Below are positions 35,050 to 44,171 of a DNA stretch of 64,000 nt, piece after piece. The stretch lies in the NCBI RefSeq assembly GCF_029319185.1, contig NZ_CP119754.1, forward strand, positions 3,348,001 through 3,412,000, written 5' to 3'. A program made the translations under genes and the position numbers. The notes below the pieces were generated by a model that was not told where the DNA came from, ran no database searches, and saw only the letters and a list, made by a program, of their open reading frames with translations. The stretch comes from Superficieibacter sp. HKU1. Its GTDB lineage: Bacteria; Pseudomonadota; Gammaproteobacteria; Enterobacterales; Enterobacteriaceae. The number at the start of each line of letters is the position of its first letter. Position 1 is the first letter of the stretch.

Positions 35050-35739
35050 ATGACCACGTCCTTAACCTGGCATGACGTACTGGCGGAAGAGAAAGAGCAG
35101 CCTTACTTTGTTAACACACTCAAGACGGTTGCCGCTGAACGTCAGGCGGGGACCACGATTTATCCGCCGCAAAAAGATGTCTTTAACGCCTTCCGTTTTA
35201 CGGAGCTTAGTGAGGTTAAAGTGGTAATTTTAGGCCAGGATCCGTATCACGGCCCGGGTCAGGCGCACGGATTGTCTTTTTCGGTCCGGCCAGGCATCGC
35301 CATCCCGCCCTCGTTATTGAATATGTATAAAGAACTTGAGGCGACGATTCCGGGATTTACGCGACCTGCGCATGGCTATCTGGAAAGCTGGGCCCGGCAG
35401 GGTGTTTTGTTGCTCAATACGGTGCTGACGGTGCGGGCGGGTCAGGCCCATTCTCATGCCAGCCTTGGCTGGGAGACCTTCACCGATAAGGTAATCAGTA
35501 TTATTAACGAGCACCGTAAAGGGGTCGTATTTTTACTCTGGGGATCGCATGCGCAGAAGAAAAGCGCGCTGATTGACGGCAAGCGTCATCATATTTTGAG
35601 GGCGCCGCACCCTTCTCCCCTTTCAGCACACCGCGGCTTTTTTGGCAGTAATCATTTCGTACTGGCAAATCAGTGGCTGGAGCAGCATGGCGAGAAGCCG
35701 ATTGACTGGATGCCGGTGCTCCCTGCCGAATCAGAATAA
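35050..35739 (+). CDS. ung: Ung, uracil-DNA glycosylase
   Basis: The 229-residue family 1 enzyme has the water-activating motif GQDPYHGPGQAHG and the DNA-intercalation loop HPSPLSAHRGFFG. It removes uracil from DNA to start base-excision repair. The start at 35050 (MTTSLTWHDV) gives the E. coli length, with CAGGAGAG upstream. Divergent from grcA. Confidence 0.98.
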   Translation: MTTSLTWHDVLAEEKEQPYFVNTLKTVAAERQAGTTIYPPQKDVFNAFRFTELSEVKVVILGQDPYHGPGQAHGLSFSVRPGIAIPPSLLNMYKELEATIPGFTRPAHGYLESWARQGVLLLNTVLTVRAGQAHSHASLGWETFTDKVISIINEHRKGVVFLLWGSHAQKKSALIDGKRHHILRAPHPSPLSAHRGFFGSNHFVLANQWLEQHGEKPIDWMPVLPAESE

Positions 35740-35776
35740 AAAAAGTCCGGCCTGTATGCACAGTGCCGGACTTTTT
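35740..35776. terminator. Bidirectional terminator between ung and yfiF
   Basis: AAAAAGTCCGGC (35740-35751) is exactly complemented by GCCGGACTTTTT (35765-35776), with a 13-base loop that can pair further. Both flanks carry A/T runs, so it serves both convergent genes. Confidence 0.93.
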
Positions 35777-35791
35777 AGTTCAGTGGCGCGA

Positions 35792-36844
35792 TCAGATTTT
35801 ATTCTGTCGCCACCATTCCGCGAGCATCACGCCCGCTGCCACCGAAACGTTCAGGCTTTCAACGTTGCCTGTGCCGTCAATGGCGATGTTCATATCCGCC
35901 ACCTCATGCGCGGCATCAGAGACGCCGTCGCGCTCCTGACCGACCACCAGCACCATTTTCCGCGGCAGTTCAGCGTCAAACAGCGGCGTCCCGGTATTGC
36001 CACAGGTGGCAACAATGGTGTAACCCGCCTGACGAAACGCTTCAAGCGCCGCGATCACGCTGTCGCCAGTAATAGGCTGGACGTGTTCCGCACCGCCTTC
36101 CGCCGTACGGATCGCAGCCCCAGACTCCAGCACGGCAGCATCATGTACTACCACGCCTTTGATACCAAAGTGGGCACAGCTACGCACGATAGCGCCGAGG
36201 TTATGCGGATTAGCGATATCTTCCATCGCCAGTACGCAATCGGTCTCACCGGCCTGCGCAACCCACTGCTTCACTGACGTACCGTTACGTTTTTTGATCA
36301 GGAAGCAAACGCCGCCGTGGTGATCGGTACCGGACGCTTTAGCCAGTTCTTCATCATCCACCACGTGATATGCCTTGCGGTTCGCCGCCATCCAACGCAA
36401 CGCCTCTTTAAAACGCGGCGTAACGCTCTGGATAAACCACGCACGTACGATGGAATCCGGACGGCTCTGGAACAGGGCCTGACAGGCATTTTCCCCGTAA
36501 ACGCGGGTCTCTTCGGCACGCTGACGGCGCAGCACTTCCGGATCGATAAAGCTCTTACCGCTGATGCCGCCGTGATCGGGTTTTACCGGGGTATCATCAG
36601 TCGGTGCACGGGAAACCGTACGCCACGGTGAGGAGGAATCACGATCGCGATCGCGGTTGCGATCCTGTGAGCCTCGATCCTCGCGGGAAGGACGACGACC
36701 ACCTTCGGCACGGGACGATCCCGGACGGCCACCGCCTTTTCCGGTTCGTGGATTGTAAGTACGCTTATCCGAGTCGTCGTCGCTACGGACGTACATTACT
36801 TTTACCTTGCCGCTTTTATTCTTAATTTCGTCGTTGTCGTTCAT
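35792..36844 (-). CDS. yfiF: YfiF, SpoU/TrmH-family RNA methyltransferase-like protein
   Basis: The 350-residue protein (E. coli about 345) has a low-complexity basic N-terminal third (KVKVMYVRSDDDSDKR then Arg/Gly/Asp/Ser-rich) and a substrate-binding domain. The C-terminal SPOUT fold has NPHNLGAIVRSC, VLVVGQERDGVSD and SLNVSVAAGVML as motifs 1-3. By family it would 2'-O-methylate RNA; I know of no established substrate. The start at 36844 follows GGAGG at 8 bases. A GC-rich hairpin sits just before this ribosome site. Confidence 0.92.
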   Translation of the reverse strand: MNDNDEIKNKSGKVKVMYVRSDDDSDKRTYNPRTGKGGGRPGSSRAEGGRRPSREDRGSQDRNRDRDRDSSSPWRTVSRAPTDDTPVKPDHGGISGKSFIDPEVLRRQRAEETRVYGENACQALFQSRPDSIVRAWFIQSVTPRFKEALRWMAANRKAYHVVDDEELAKASGTDHHGGVCFLIKKRNGTSVKQWVAQAGETDCVLAMEDIANPHNLGAIVRSCAHFGIKGVVVHDAAVLESGAAIRTAEGGAEHVQPITGDSVIAALEAFRQAGYTIVATCGNTGTPLFDAELPRKMVLVVGQERDGVSDAAHEVADMNIAIDGTGNVESLNVSVAAGVMLAEWWRQNKI

Positions 36845-37049
36845 GCTTTCCTCCACCAGCGCTGCGCGAAGCGCGCAGATTACCTGATGTACACTCGCTT
36901 CGCCATGTTTTCGTTCAAAAGCCTGTGTCTATTGTACTCATCGAATAAAACACGTTGTTGTTTAAAACAGACTCAATAATAATATGTAACATTAAAGAAA
37001 CATTCTGGCGATTTCGCCATTCTGTCACCTTCTTACCCTGAGGTTAGTT

Positions 37050-37469
37050 ATGAATACCGTTTGTGCCAGCTGCCAGGCGCTTAACCGCATTCCGGAAGAT
37101 CGAATGGACGATGTAGCGAAATGTGGCCGCTGCGGTCACGATTTGTTCGATGGCGATGTGATCAACGCGAACAGTGAGACACTCGATAAACTGCTAAAGG
37201 ATGATTTACCCGTGGTCGTCGATTTCTGGGCACCGTGGTGCGGCCCTTGCCGTAATTTCGCGCCAGTTTTTGAAGACGTGGCGGAAGAGCGTAACGGTAA
37301 AGTCCGTTTCGTTAAGGTCAATACCGAAGCCGAGCGTGAATTGAGCGCCCGCTTTCGCATCCGCAGTATCCCGACGATCATGATTTTCAAAAAAGGCGAA
37401 GTTGTCGATATGCTCAATGGCGCAGTGCCCAAAGCCCCGTTCGATAGCTGGCTGAATGAATCTCTCTGA
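37050..37469 (+). CDS. trxC: TrxC, thioredoxin 2
   Basis: The 139-residue protein has an N-terminal zinc ribbon (CASC and CGRC) and a thioredoxin fold with active site WAPWCGPCR. It reduces disulfides in the cytoplasm; in E. coli it is induced by OxyR. Residue Gly in the usual FGIRSIPT stretch is Arg here (FRIRSIPT). The adjacent cis-Pro is intact. Divergent from yfiF by 205 bp. Confidence 0.97.
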   Translation: MNTVCASCQALNRIPEDRMDDVAKCGRCGHDLFDGDVINANSETLDKLLKDDLPVVVDFWAPWCGPCRNFAPVFEDVAEERNGKVRFVKVNTEAERELSARFRIRSIPTIMIFKKGEVVDMLNGAVPKAPFDSWLNESL

Positions 37470-37475
37470 TGTCAG

Positions 37476-37501
37476 CGGGGCACGGCTTGTGCCCCGTTCT
37501 T
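37476..37501 (+). terminator. Terminator after trxC
   Basis: CGGGGCAC (37476-37483) pairs with GTGCCCCG (37489-37496) across a 5-base loop, followed by TTCTT. It starts 6 bases after the trxC stop. Confidence 0.85.
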
Positions 37502-37538
37502 ACCTCTGCGACAATGGCGTTTTTTCTGCGCACCTTTC

Positions 37539-38237
37539 ATGACTGATAACGCCGTACTTCGCCTTCGCGCCGAGCGACTCGCTCGCGCAACCCGTCCTTT
37601 TCTTGCCCGTGGTAATCGCGTTCGCCGCTGTCAGCGCTGTCTTCTGCCGCTGAAAACCTGCCTTTGCGCCACTATCGCACCGTCTCAGGCACAAAGCCGA
37701 TTTTGTCTGGTGATGTTTGATACCGAACCGATGAAGCCCAGCAACACGGGGCGTTTAATTGCCGATATATTGCCGCAGACTACCGCCTTTCAATGGTCGC
37801 GGACCGAGCCGCCTCAGGCATTGCTTGAACTGGTCGCTAACCCGGATTATCAGCCGCTGGTGGTTTTCCCTGCCTCTTATGCGGGTGCAGAACGTCAGGT
37901 ACTGGCCGCCCCGCCGTCGGGCAAACCGCCGCTGTTTATCATGCTGGATGGCACCTGGGCGGAAGCGCGAAAAATGTTTCGTAAAAGTCCGTGGCTGGAT
38001 GGCCTGCCGGTGATTTCTGTCGATCTGGCGCGGGCGTCGTCCTATCGCCTTCGCGACGTTCACGCCGAAGGCCAGTACTGTACCGCCGAAGTGGCGATTG
38101 CACTGCTGGATCTGGCAGGCGACATTGAGGCAGCCGCAACGCTTGGCAACCATTTTTCGCTTTTTCGTGAGCGTTATCTGGCAGGAAAATCAGCACATCA
38201 GGGCAACATCACAGCAGCATTAGCAGAAAGCGTTTAA
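37539..38237 (+). CDS. tapT: TapT (YfiP), tRNA-uridine aminocarboxypropyltransferase
   Basis: The 232-residue DTW-domain protein, the same length as in E. coli, has the name-giving motif in LDGTWAEARKMF and N-terminal cysteines (CQRCLLP..CLC). It transfers the 3-amino-3-carboxypropyl group of SAM to U47 of tRNAs (acp3U). It lies 35 bp before patZ in the same direction. Confidence 0.94.
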   Translation: MTDNAVLRLRAERLARATRPFLARGNRVRRCQRCLLPLKTCLCATIAPSQAQSRFCLVMFDTEPMKPSNTGRLIADILPQTTAFQWSRTEPPQALLELVANPDYQPLVVFPASYAGAERQVLAAPPSGKPPLFIMLDGTWAEARKMFRKSPWLDGLPVISVDLARASSYRLRDVHAEGQYCTAEVAIALLDLAGDIEAAATLGNHFSLFRERYLAGKSAHQGNITAALAESV

Positions 38238-38272
38238 AATCATTCGGTCACTTCTGCATAAGGAAGACAGGA

Positions 38273-40933
38273 ATGAGTCAGCGAGGGCTTGAAGCGCTAC
38301 TGCGGCCTAAATCGATAGCGGTTATCGGTGCGTCAATGAAACCGCAGCGGGCCGGTTATCTGATGATGCGTAATTTACTGGCCGGTGGCTTTAGCGGGCC
38401 GGTTTTGCCGGTTACCCCGGCATGGAAAGCCGTCCTTGGGGTGCTGGCCTGGCCGGATGTCGCCAGCTTACCTTTTACGCCCGATCTGGCCGTGCTTTGT
38501 ACTCACGCGCGTCGCAACCTCACGCTGCTTGAGGCGCTCGGTGAAAAAGGATGCAAAACCTGCATCATCCTTTCTTCCCCTCCCGAACAATTTGCCGAGC
38601 TACAGTCCTGCGCACGACGCTATCAGATGCGCCTTCTTGGCCCGAATAGTCTTGGCCTGCTGGCCCCGTGGCAAGGACTTAACGCCAGCTTTTCTCCGGT
38701 GCCGATTACCCGTGGTAAGCTGGCATTTATCTCCCAGTCTGCGGCGGTGTCCAACACCATTCTGGACTGGGCGCAGCAGCGGGAGATGGGATTTTCTTAT
38801 TTCATTGCGCTGGGCGATAGCCTGGATATTGACGTCGATGAGCTGCTGGATTTTCTCGCCCGCGACACTAAAACCAGCGCCATCCTTCTCTATCTTGAAC
38901 ATTTAAGCGATGCCCGCCGCTTCGTTTCCGCCGCCCGGAGTGCCTCGCGTAATAAACCGATTCTGGTGATTAAAAGCGGACGCAGCCCGGAGGCGCAACG
39001 TTTGCTGCAGGTGAATTCCGGGATGGATCCGGCCTGGGATGCCGCGATTCAGCGTGCTGGCCTGCTTCGCGTTCAGGATACCCATGAGCTTTTTTCCGCC
39101 GTTGAAACGCTGAGTCACATGCGGCCCCTGCGCGGTGAACGCCTGATGATTATCAGTAACGGCGCTGCCCCGGCTGCTCTGGCGCTGGATACACTGTGGC
39201 TACGCAATGGCAAACTCGCTTCGCTTAGCGAGGAGACATGCCAGCAGCTACGCCAGGCGCTGCCGGACACGGTCAATGCCGCGAATCCCCTCGACTTGCG
39301 TGATGATGCCAGCAGCGAGCATTATCTTGCCGCGCTGAACATTCTGTTAAGCAGCCAGGACTTCGATGCGCTGATGGTGATCCACGCCCCCAGCGCCGCC
39401 GCGCCAGGCACCGCTTGCGCGCTGGCGCTGATTGATGCGCTCAAACGCCATCCACGCGGAAAATACGTGACGGTGCTGACCAACTGGTGCGGGGAATTTT
39501 CTTCGCAGGAGGCGCGACGCCTGTTCAGCGAAGCCGGCCTGCCCACCTACCGCACGCCGGAAGGTACCATCACCGCGTTTATGCATATGGTGGAATACCG
39601 GCGTAACCAGAAGCAGTTGCGGGAAACGCCCGCCCTGCCGGATAACCTTGCCGCGAATACGGCTGAAGCGCACAGCCTGCTCCAGCAGGCGCTGGCGGAA
39701 GGCGCTTCCTCACTGGACACCCATGAGGTTCAGCCGATTTTACAGGCCTATGGCCTGCATACCCTGCCAACCTGGATTGCCAGTGACAGCGCCGAGGCGG
39801 TGCACATCGCCGAACAAATTGGCTATCCGGTGGCGCTGAAGTTACGTTCACCCGATATCCCGCATAAGTCAGAAGTTCAGGGCGTCATGCTGTATTTGCG
39901 TACCGCCAGTGAAGTACAGCAGGCCGCGGATGCCATCCTCGATCGGGTGAAAATGGCGTGGCCCGGCGCGCGCGTTCACGGTTTGTTAGTGCAAAGTATG
40001 GCGAATCGTGCCGGGGCGCAGGAATTGCGCGTGGTCGTCGAGCACGATCCCGTTTTTGGTCCGCTGATCATGCTGGGCGAAGGTAACGTCGAATGGCATG
40101 CGGACAATCAGGCCGCCGTCGCCCTGCCGCCGCTGAATATGAATCTGGCTCGCTATCTGGTGATCCAGGCGATCAAGAGTAAGAAGATCCGCGGACGTAG
40201 CGCGTTGCGATCGCTGGATATTCCCGGTTTAAGTCAGCTACTGGTAAGGGTGTCAAACCTGATCGTCGACTGCCCGGAAATTCAGCGGCTGGATATTCAC
40301 CCGCTGCTGGCGTCGGCAGAAGAGTTTACCGTCCTGGACGTCACCCTGGAAATTGCGCCTTTTGAAGGCGACCGGGAGAGTCGACTGGCGGTGCGATCGT
40401 ATCCGCATCAGCTGGAGGAATGGGTCGTTTTGAAGAACGGTGAACGCTGCCTGTTCCGGCCAATCCTGCCGGAAGATGAACCTTCTCTCCAGCGCTTTAT
40501 CGCCCAGGTTACGAAAGAAGATTTGTACTATCGCTACTTTAGTGAGATCAACGAATTTACCCATGAAGATTTAGCGAATATGACCCAGATAGACTACGAT
40601 CGGGAAATGGCGTTTGTTGCCATTCGCCCGCTGGATGACGGGGAAGAGATCCTCGGTGTTACCCGTGCTATCTCAGATCCCGATAATATTGATGCGGAAT
40701 TTGCCGTGCTGGTGCGCTCCGATCTTAAGGGATTAGGCCTGGGTCGACGTCTGCTGGAAAAACTCATCAGTTATACTCGCGATCACGGACTGGAGCGGCT
40801 GAACGGTATTACTATGCCAAACAACCGCGGTATGGTCGCCCTGGCGCGTAAACTGGGATTTGCTGTCGATATCCAGCTTGAAGATGGCATTGTTGGCCTG
40901 ACGCTAATGCTGACCGGGTCCGGTAATACATAA
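38273..40933 (+). CDS. patZ: PatZ (YfiQ/Pka), protein lysine acetyltransferase
   Basis: The 886-residue protein, as in E. coli, has an N-terminal CoA-binding and ADP-forming acyl-CoA-synthetase-like region (SIAVIGASMKPQRAG, ISQSAAVSNTILDWA), an ATP-grasp-like part, and a C-terminal GNAT domain from about residue 725 (acetyl-CoA site LGLGRRLLEKL). It acetylates lysines, for example on acetyl-CoA synthetase, and is the homologue of Salmonella Pat. It follows tapT by 35 bp. The GNAT acetyl-CoA loop is intact. Confidence 0.96.
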   Translation: MSQRGLEALLRPKSIAVIGASMKPQRAGYLMMRNLLAGGFSGPVLPVTPAWKAVLGVLAWPDVASLPFTPDLAVLCTHARRNLTLLEALGEKGCKTCIILSSPPEQFAELQSCARRYQMRLLGPNSLGLLAPWQGLNASFSPVPITRGKLAFISQSAAVSNTILDWAQQREMGFSYFIALGDSLDIDVDELLDFLARDTKTSAILLYLEHLSDARRFVSAARSASRNKPILVIKSGRSPEAQRLLQVNSGMDPAWDAAIQRAGLLRVQDTHELFSAVETLSHMRPLRGERLMIISNGAAPAALALDTLWLRNGKLASLSEETCQQLRQALPDTVNAANPLDLRDDASSEHYLAALNILLSSQDFDALMVIHAPSAAAPGTACALALIDALKRHPRGKYVTVLTNWCGEFSSQEARRLFSEAGLPTYRTPEGTITAFMHMVEYRRNQKQLRETPALPDNLAANTAEAHSLLQQALAEGASSLDTHEVQPILQAYGLHTLPTWIASDSAEAVHIAEQIGYPVALKLRSPDIPHKSEVQGVMLYLRTASEVQQAADAILDRVKMAWPGARVHGLLVQSMANRAGAQELRVVVEHDPVFGPLIMLGEGNVEWHADNQAAVALPPLNMNLARYLVIQAIKSKKIRGRSALRSLDIPGLSQLLVRVSNLIVDCPEIQRLDIHPLLASAEEFTVLDVTLEIAPFEGDRESRLAVRSYPHQLEEWVVLKNGERCLFRPILPEDEPSLQRFIAQVTKEDLYYRYFSEINEFTHEDLANMTQIDYDREMAFVAIRPLDDGEEILGVTRAISDPDNIDAEFAVLVRSDLKGLGLGRRLLEKLISYTRDHGLERLNGITMPNNRGMVALARKLGFAVDIQLEDGIVGLTLMLTGSGNT

Positions 40934-41047
40934 GTAAGCTGCTGGAAATGTTGATCACTTTGGCAGGCAACGGTGATATGATTGCTCGCTTAAGTCGTCT
41001 GCCTGGTACAGAGGACCCTTCAATAAACAGAGAAGAACCGCACTGTG

Positions 41048-42403
41048 ATGTTGTCAAAATTTAAGCGTAATAAACATCAACAACACCTTGCCCAACTACC
41101 TAAGCTTTCTCAGTCAGTTGATGATGTTAAGTTCTTTTATAATCCCGCTGATTTTCGGGAAGCGTTGTTGGCTAACATTGCCAGCGCAACGCGCCGGATT
41201 TGCGTTATCGCTCTCTATCTGGAGCAGGATGACGGTGGTCAGGGTATTTTATCGGCACTTTATGAGGCCAAACGCCAGCGTCCTGAACTGGATGTCCGCG
41301 TTCTGGTCGACTGGCACCGCGCCCAGCGCGGCCGCATTGGTGCCGCCGCAGCAAATACCAATGCTGACTGGTATTGCCGTACTGCGCAGGAAAATCCTGG
41401 CGTGGACGTTCCCGTATATGGCGTGCCGGTGAATACCCGGGAAGCGCTGGGCGTTCTGCACTATAAAGGTTTCATTATTGATGATGCCGTTATCTATAGC
41501 GGTGCCAGCCTTAATGACGTCTATCTGCATCAGCATGATAAATATCGCTACGATCGTTACCAGTGGATCCGTAACGATCGGATGGCCGACATTATGTTCG
41601 ACTGGGTCGATCAAAACCTGATCCAGGGGCGCGGCGTCAATCGTCTCGACACTGACTCCCGTCCTAAAAGCCCGGAAATCAAAAACGATGTTCGCCTCTA
41701 TCGCCAGGAGCTGCGCGATACCAGCTATCACTTCCAGGGTGATGCGGATAACGAACAGCTGGCGGTGACGCCGCTGGTCGGCCTGGGTAAATCCAGCCTG
41801 CTGAACAAAACGATTTTCCATCTGATGCCGTGCGCAGAGCAAAAGCTGACGATTTGCACACCTTATTTTAATCTTCCCGCCGTGCTGGTACGCAATATCA
41901 TTCATTTGCTGCGCGAAGGTAAGAAAGTGGAAATTATCGTGGGCGATAAAACGGCCAACGACTTCTACATTCCTGAAGATCAGCCGTTTAAAATCATCGG
42001 CGCACTGCCCTATCTTTACGAGATCAACCTGCGTCGTTTCCTCAGCCGTCTGCAATATTATGTGAATACCGATCAGCTGACTGTTCGTCTGTGGAAAGAC
42101 GACGACAATACCTATCATCTGAAAGGCATGTGGGTGGATGATGAATGGATGCTGCTGACCGGGAATAACCTGAATCCGCGCGCGTGGCGTCTGGATCTCG
42201 AAAATGCGATCCTAATCCACGATCCGCGTCAGGAGCTGGCTGCGCAGCGCGATAAAGAGCTGGAGCTGATCCGTACTCACACAACGGTGGTTAAGCACTA
42301 CAGCGATCTGCAAAGTATTGCTGAGTATCCGGTGAAGGTACGTAAGCTGATCCGCCGTCTGCGACGGATCCGCATCGACAGGCTAATAAGCCGTATCCTG
42401 TAA
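41048..42403 (+). CDS. pssA: PssA, CDP-diacylglycerol-serine O-phosphatidyltransferase
   Basis: The 451-residue phospholipase-D-superfamily enzyme has two HKD-type motifs: HYKGFIIDDAVIYSG and YHLKGMWVDDEWMLLTG. It makes phosphatidylserine, the precursor of phosphatidylethanolamine, and associates with the membrane and ribosomes through its basic termini (SKFKRNKHQQH, KLIRRLRRIRIDR). The start is ATG 41048; a GTG one codon earlier is also in frame. Length equals E. coli PssA. Confidence 0.97.
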   Translation: MLSKFKRNKHQQHLAQLPKLSQSVDDVKFFYNPADFREALLANIASATRRICVIALYLEQDDGGQGILSALYEAKRQRPELDVRVLVDWHRAQRGRIGAAAANTNADWYCRTAQENPGVDVPVYGVPVNTREALGVLHYKGFIIDDAVIYSGASLNDVYLHQHDKYRYDRYQWIRNDRMADIMFDWVDQNLIQGRGVNRLDTDSRPKSPEIKNDVRLYRQELRDTSYHFQGDADNEQLAVTPLVGLGKSSLLNKTIFHLMPCAEQKLTICTPYFNLPAVLVRNIIHLLREGKKVEIIVGDKTANDFYIPEDQPFKIIGALPYLYEINLRRFLSRLQYYVNTDQLTVRLWKDDDNTYHLKGMWVDDEWMLLTGNNLNPRAWRLDLENAILIHDPRQELAAQRDKELELIRTHTTVVKHYSDLQSIAEYPVKVRKLIRRLRRIRIDRLISRIL

Positions 42404-42407
42404 TGTT

Positions 42408-42433
42408 AAGCCCCGCAGCGTCGGGGCTTTTTT
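42408..42433 (+). terminator. Terminator after pssA, touching the yfiM start region
   Basis: AAGCCCCG (42408-42415) pairs with CGGGGCTT (42422-42429), and a six-T run ends at 42433. The ribosome-binding site of yfiM begins immediately afterwards. Confidence 0.92.
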
Positions 42434-42445
42434 ATGAGGCTCGCT

Positions 42446-42769
42446 ATGCGTTATTTACTGCTTTGCAGTATTTTGCTCCTCTCTGGCTGTAGCCATATGG
42501 CTAACGATAGCTGGAGCGGTCAGGATAAAGCCCAACACTTTATCACTTCTGCCCTGCTTTCCGCTGCGGGTAATGAATATGCACAGCATCAGGGAATTGG
42601 GCGCGACCGTAGCGCGGCTATTGGCGTGATGTTCTCTCTGGGACTGGGAGCATCAAAAGAACTCTGGGACAGCCGCCCCGAAGGAAGCGGCTGGAGCTGG
42701 AAAGATTTCGCCTGGGATGTTGCCGGTGCAACCACCGGTTATACGGTATGGCAATTAGCGCAACACTAA
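42446..42769 (+). CDS. yfiM: YfiM, small lipoprotein of unknown role
   Basis: The 107-residue protein begins with a lipoprotein signal (lipobox LLLSGC) and carries a conserved YfiM body (WSGQDKAQHF, GASKELWDSR, WSWKDFAWD). The start at 42446 gives a short signal peptide and follows AGG at 6 bases; an ATG at 42434 would add four residues but abuts the terminator T-run. The function is not known to me. The stop overlaps the kgtP stop (CTAA, 42766-42769). Confidence 0.9.
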   Translation: MRYLLLCSILLLSGCSHMANDSWSGQDKAQHFITSALLSAAGNEYAQHQGIGRDRSAAIGVMFSLGLGASKELWDSRPEGSGWSWKDFAWDVAGATTGYTVWQLAQH

Positions 42770-44067
42770 AGGCGCAGACCCTTACCTTTTTTGTGCAGCA
42801 TTAGTGAGACGACGAAGGCCACGGCACCCAGCGCGGTGACATACCAAAAGAAAGCATTCTCTGAGCCTATTGATTTCAATGACAGCGCAACATACTCTGC
42901 CGATCCACCAAACAGGGCGTTAGCCACCGCGTAGGAGAGTCCCACTCCCAGAGCGCGAACCTGCGCCGGAAACATCTCGGCTTTCAGGATGCCGCTAATC
43001 GAGGTATAGAAACTGACGATGATAAGGGCGCACATTACCAGCGCAAATGCGGCGTAAGGGGAAGTGACATTTTGCAGCGCCGTCAGGATCGGCACGGTGA
43101 ATAACGTGGTGAGTCCGCCAAAGCAGAGCATTGAAGCCCGACGCCCTATTTTGTCAGATAATGCGCCAATCAGTGGCTGCAGGAGCATAAATACAAACAG
43201 CGCGGCGGTCATAATGCCACTGGCTACATTGGCGTGCATCCCGGCAGTGTTCACCAGATATTTCTGCATGTAGGTCGTAAAAGTATAGAACGCCAGTGAG
43301 CCGCCCGCCGTAAAGCCGAGCACCATAATAAAGGCTTTGCGGTTGCGCCACAGGCCTTTAAACGATCCTGCCTCTTTCAGGGCACGTGTTTCATGCTTCG
43401 AGGTCTCATCAAGCTGACGGCGCAACCAGAGCGCAACGATAGCCAGTACAGCGCCTAAGGCAAACGGAATTCGCCAGCCCCAGGCGCGGAGTTCAGCATC
43501 ATCCAGCACCTGCTGCAAAATCACCACGACCAGCAGCGCCAGTAACTGTCCGCCGATAAGCGTAACGTACTGGAAGGAAGCAAAAAATCCTTTGCGTCCT
43601 TCAAGGGCGACTTCACTCATATAAGTGGCGCTGGTCCCGTATTCACCTCCAACGGAAAGCCCCTGAAATAACCTCGCAATCAATAACAGCGCCGGTGCCC
43701 ATGTGCCGATAGCGTCATAGCCTGGCAGGCAGGCAATCACCAGAGAGCCGAGGCACATCATGCATACTGAAATCAGCATAGAGGCCTTGCGTCCGCGTCG
43801 GTCGGCAATACGTCCAAATAGCCAGCCCCCGATGGGGCGCATTAAAAAACCAGCCGCAAAAACGCCTGCCGTTTGCAGCAGCTGGGTAGTGGTATTACCG
43901 GAAGGGAAGAAGATATGCGCAAAATAGAGTGAGCAGAAAGAGTAGACATAGAAATCAAACCATTCCACCAGGTTGCCTGAGGACGCACCAACGATTGCCC
44001 ATACGCGCCGCCGCACCTCTGGGGCATCAGCTTTATTTTTATCGGTGCGCTGAATAATTTCTGCCAT
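42766..44067 (-). CDS. kgtP: KgtP, alpha-ketoglutarate permease
   Basis: The 433-residue MFS symporter (E. coli 432) has 12 hydrophobic segments and the MFS loop motif GRIADRRGRK between helices 2 and 3. An ALLLIARLFQGLSVGGEYG stretch lies in helix 4. It imports 2-oxoglutarate with a proton across the inner membrane. Divergent from nothing nearby; 104 bp separate it from the DUF4385-like gene upstream on the same strand. Confidence 0.96.
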   Translation of the reverse strand: MAEIIQRTDKNKADAPEVRRRVWAIVGASSGNLVEWFDFYVYSFCSLYFAHIFFPSGNTTTQLLQTAGVFAAGFLMRPIGGWLFGRIADRRGRKASMLISVCMMCLGSLVIACLPGYDAIGTWAPALLLIARLFQGLSVGGEYGTSATYMSEVALEGRKGFFASFQYVTLIGGQLLALLVVVILQQVLDDAELRAWGWRIPFALGAVLAIVALWLRRQLDETSKHETRALKEAGSFKGLWRNRKAFIMVLGFTAGGSLAFYTFTTYMQKYLVNTAGMHANVASGIMTAALFVFMLLQPLIGALSDKIGRRASMLCFGGLTTLFTVPILTALQNVTSPYAAFALVMCALIIVSFYTSISGILKAEMFPAQVRALGVGLSYAVANALFGGSAEYVALSLKSIGSENAFFWYVTALGAVAFVVSLMLHKKGKGLRL

Positions 44068-44171
44068 GCTGTTCTCCGTGATATCAGGCCTGTTCAGCCT
44101 TTTGTTTTGGAGATCCAGCTTACGCGGGCTGAAAAAGTAAATAAAGTGTTAATTATTTGTTGGCTAATTTT

